A stretch of 64,000 bases of DNA from Cymbidium sinense (lineage: Eukaryota; Streptophyta; Magnoliopsida; Asparagales; Orchidaceae): positions 20,160,923 to 20,224,922 of the forward strand of contig CM038222.1 of NCBI GenBank assembly GCA_021442155.1, in the 5' to 3' direction. This document shows positions 61,141 through 64,000 of the stretch, piece by piece (position 1 is the stretch's first letter; every line of letters starts with the position of its first letter). The notes beneath the pieces were generated by a model. That model did not search any database. It was not told the origin of the DNA and saw only the letters and a list, made by a program, of their open reading frames with translations. Made by a program: the position numbers and the translations under genes.

Positions 61141-64000
61141 ATAAAAGACCCAAAACTAGACATGACCATAGGCCAAACCCTGACATGCACTGAGCCGAGC
61201 CCTGGGCCCTAGGCCCTGGGCTCACTGGAACAGGCCCTGAGCTTGGGCCCAGGCTACCCGAGCCCTGACCCAGGCTACTGGCATGAGGCAGGCCACTGAG
61301 CCATAGGCCTGAGCCTGCCACAGGCCACTGGGCCCCAGGCCCCCAGAGCCTGGCTGACCCCAGGCCTGAGCCACTGACAGCCAGTCTGACTTGATCATGA
61401 CCTGAGGCTGGAAGCTGATGGCCAGGCCATGACCTGGGCCACAGGCCTTGGCCTGGCTGGGCTGACTGAGCTGGGCTTAGATCATGGGCCACTAGGCCAC
61501 TGAGCCACTGGGCGTGAGGCTGAGCCATGCCCTGGGATTGACCTGGGCCCTGGATCCTGGGCCCTGGGCCACTGAGTCATGGAGTCCACAGGCCTTGACA
61601 GCACAGGCCGTTAAGCCCAAGACTGACAGGCCTGAGTCAGAGGCCACTGAGTGGGCCACAGGCCCACAGGCCAGGGCTTAGACCTGGGCTGGGACTGGGC
61701 TTTGGGCTCAAGGCTGGGCCACTGAGCCACTGAAGATGTGCAGATGGAATCCTGACCCCCAAGGCTTAGCCATGACTCTGGCTATGGGCCAGGCAGTACT
61801 GACCTGAGCCCTGGGCAGGACCTGGGCCTTGGGCCAGGCCCAGGTTTTGGAGTCTTGGCCCAGGGCCTGCCCACCTGACAGCAGCCAGGCCGCAGGAGGC
61901 CAATGACCTGGGCCAGCCCAGGCTGAAGACCAGGCCACTGAGGCGGCTACTGAGCTGGGCCTGACAGGCCAGAAGGCCTGGGCCTTGCCCTGGTGACCCT
62001 GACCTGGCCACTGAGCCCTGGCCTGATCTTGATCAGATCATGATCATGGATCCTGACCCCAGGCCTGGCGCTGGGCCAAAGGCCTGCTGACCATGACTGA
62101 CCTGGCTGACTGACCCTGACCGCTGCGCACTGACCCACCTGCACTGACCAGCTCTGACCTGGCTGGACAGGCCCTGGGCCAGACAGCCATGGACTGGGCC
62201 TGAGCTGACCACTGACGGCCAGGCTCACCTGACAGCTGACCTGGATTGGTGACCTAGGCTTCGGTTGCCTGAGTTGTGACCCAGACCCTGGGCTCTGATC
62301 TTGAAGCAGGCCCACGTTGACCACTGTCAATGCCAGCCCTGGCCACTGACCTGCCTGATCTGACCTGGCCTTGACCTGGGCCCTAGGCCCTAGGCTCTGA
62401 TCATGACTGACTCTCTAGATGGGCACTGGGCCAGACCTGGGCTCTGGGCTCTGGCCTGACCAGACCCCAGAATACTGAGCCAGGCCCAGGCCAGCATCTG
62501 TGGCCCAGACCACAGGCCCAGGCCTGAGACCACTGGCCTGACCTGACCTGATGACCCAGCGACCCCAGGCCAGACGTCGGGACAGCCTGCGCCACGGCTG
62601 ACCTGACCCAGGCCCTGGCTGTGGCCTGTCCCAGACCCCAGGACCCCTGACCAGGCCTGGGCCTTGACCCAGACTGACCCACAGGCCCTGACTAGGCTGA
62701 GCCAGGCCCACCACTCTTGCTCTGATCCTGACCACTGAGCCATGACCCTGGCCACACAGACCACGGCCTGGCCAGCCAAGGCTAGGCCTAGGCTCTGAAT
62801 ACTAGGCCACGACCTGACCCCTGGCTCTGACCCTGACTCTGATCCACAGGCCCACCCCAGATCACGTCTCTGAGCTCTGACCCTGGCCCAGACCCCAGAG
62901 ACCCTGGGCCACTGAGCCATGGCGGCCCTGATCTCTGACCTGAGCCTGAGGCTGACCTGACGCAGGCTCAGGCCAGCACTGACCACAGGCCAGCCGTTGG
63001 GCTGACCGACGCTGCGGTTGCCTGACCTGGTTGTGACCCAGACCCTGAGCTCTGATCTTGAGCAGGCCTGACGCCAGCTGACCGAGGCTCTGCTCTGGGC
63101 CTCAGACCTGGAGTCTTGGGCCCTGGCTGACCTGACTGACCGTGCACTGGCGTGGGCCAGGCTGTCAGTGGGCCACAGGCCATGATCTGACCTGGGCCCT
63201 GAGCCCTGATCCTGGCCCCAGGGCCTTGACCCCCAGGCTGAGACACAGCCAATCTTTGTGAGTATGACCTGAGCGCAACGCTGACCCTGGCTCTGACCAT
63301 GACCTGAGCCACAGGCCTGACACTGGCTGGGCAGGCCACTGAGCCTGGGCTTAAGATCATGGGCCACTGAGCCCTAGGCCTAAGGTTGGAGGCTGGGCCA
63401 CTGAGCCCTGGAGTTGACCTGGAGCGCACTGGAGTCACTGGGCCCTGAGTCATGGAGATCCTGGGCTGTGACCCTTGACCTGGGCTGGGCCGTGACTTGG
63501 GCCACTGGCCACTGGAGTCCTGGGGCCCTGGGCAGGCCCTGGGCCCTGGGCCCCAGGGCTGGGCCCTGGGCCAGGCCCTGGGCTTTGGGCCCAAGGCTGG
63601 GCCACTGGGCCACAAAGATGGCCAGAATGAGTCTGACCCCAGGCTTGGCCATGGCTCTGGCTATGGGCCAGCAGATGAGCCACTGACCTGAGCTGGGCAC
63701 TGGGCTGGGCCAGCCAGGCCCTGGGTTTTAGTATATGGGCCTGCTACCCCTGACCTGACCTTGACCTGTCGACCCAGGCCCTGACAGGCCCTGGCGGGGC
63801 CTGACCCCAGGCCCAGGGCCCCTGACCAGCTGACCCAGAGCTAGACCCTGGCCCTGACCTGACTCTTGCTCTGATCACCCGCAGGCCAGGCCCTGACCCT
63901 GGCTCTGGCCTGACCTTAAAGAAAAGGCCAGGCTCTGGGCCTGAGCCAGCCACTGACCTGCTCTGACCTGGCTCTGATCCTGACCCTGACCCAGATCCTG
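61141..64000. repeat. GC-rich low-complexity block (CCCTGAC / CCCTGGG-like units)
   Basis: Composition flips from about 20% to well over 60% GC within a few dozen bases after the landmark at 61117-61132, exactly where a CCCTAAA block is expected. The sequence is built of 6-7-base words such as CCCTGAC, CCTGAGC, CTCTGAC, GGGCCCT and CCCTGGG. Internal copies exist at two distances: ~1.88 kb (CTGGGCTTTGGGCTCAAGGC at 61695, again at 63578; GGGCTTAGATCATGGGCC at 61473, again near 63347) and ~0.75 kb (CGGTTGCCTGA at 62262 and 63015). The long open frames on both strands, up to 325 codons on the minus strand, follow from the absence of TA-containing words. They match no protein family and shift between frames, so I call no gene. 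The cause is either a real diverged satellite or systematic miscalling of telomere repeats by long-read sequencing. Confidence 0.85.

Noticed and set aside
62390..63367. 325-codon minus-strand open frame and several others in the GC-rich block
   Set aside because: Stops are rare because the repeat words lack TAA/TAG/TGA in several frames; overlapping frames on both strands are equally open, residues are mostly Gly/Ser/Pro/Ala/Gln/Trp, and no domain is recognisable.

Overview
This window is non-genic plant nuclear DNA. About two thirds of it is a degenerate telomere-like satellite: plant-type CCCTAAA heptamers mixed with AAATAAA-type variants. No gene looks functional; everything that once coded for protein or rRNA is a broken copy. 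The host is a land plant. The repeat is the plant telomere motif, there is an inserted piece of plastid rDNA with a separate 4.5S rRNA (a land-plant trait), and the LINEs are plant L1-like elements with a zinc-knuckle ORF1. The sequence cannot fix the species. The setting is subtelomeric or a large interstitial telomere-like block, and I saw no TTTAGGG-orientation runs.

Layout. (1) 1-22.9 kb: satellite with five copies of a retrocopied 3' end of a glycine-rich RNA-binding protein (GR-RBP) mRNA near 0.04, 4.5, 10.5/13.0, 16.6 and 20.3 kb. The copy at 10.5 kb is split by a 2.2 kb poly(A)-tailed retroposon. (2) 22.9-25.6 kb: a non-satellite island, perhaps a decayed LTR-element piece. (3) 25.6-33.5 kb: satellite with three closely spaced GR-RBP modules. 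(4) 33.5-38.7 kb: the most complete LINE (ORF1, endonuclease, reverse transcriptase, zf-RVT region). (5) 38.7-50.5 kb: a ~4-5 kb tandem duplication of satellite plus LINE, with 0.9 kb of plastid rrn4.5/rrn23 DNA exactly at the junction. (6) 50.5-61.1 kb: satellite with two more GR-RBP modules and another 3'-truncated LINE, drifting toward CCTGA-type variants. (7) 61.1-64.0 kb: a GC-rich block of CCCTGAC/CCCTGGG-like units lying where the satellite would normally show its CCCTAAA block.

How it fits together. The satellite has higher-order structure. Units of roughly 0.7-1.5 kb run from a near-canonical CCCTAAA block, through a start signature and an AT-rich AAATAAA body, to a non-telomeric landmark close to CCTACCAGTTTACTTAATTT followed by an A-run. 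More than 30 landmarks are visible. The GR-RBP retrocopy appears to have been captured once and then amplified with the satellite, because its copies share the same 5' breakpoint and upstream flank. Every retro-derived piece reads on the strand carrying CCCTAAA. The main points to check are the landmark-bounded repeat, the retrogene turned satellite module, the plastid filler at the duplication junction, and whether the GC-rich end is real DNA or long-read miscalling of CCCTAAA.
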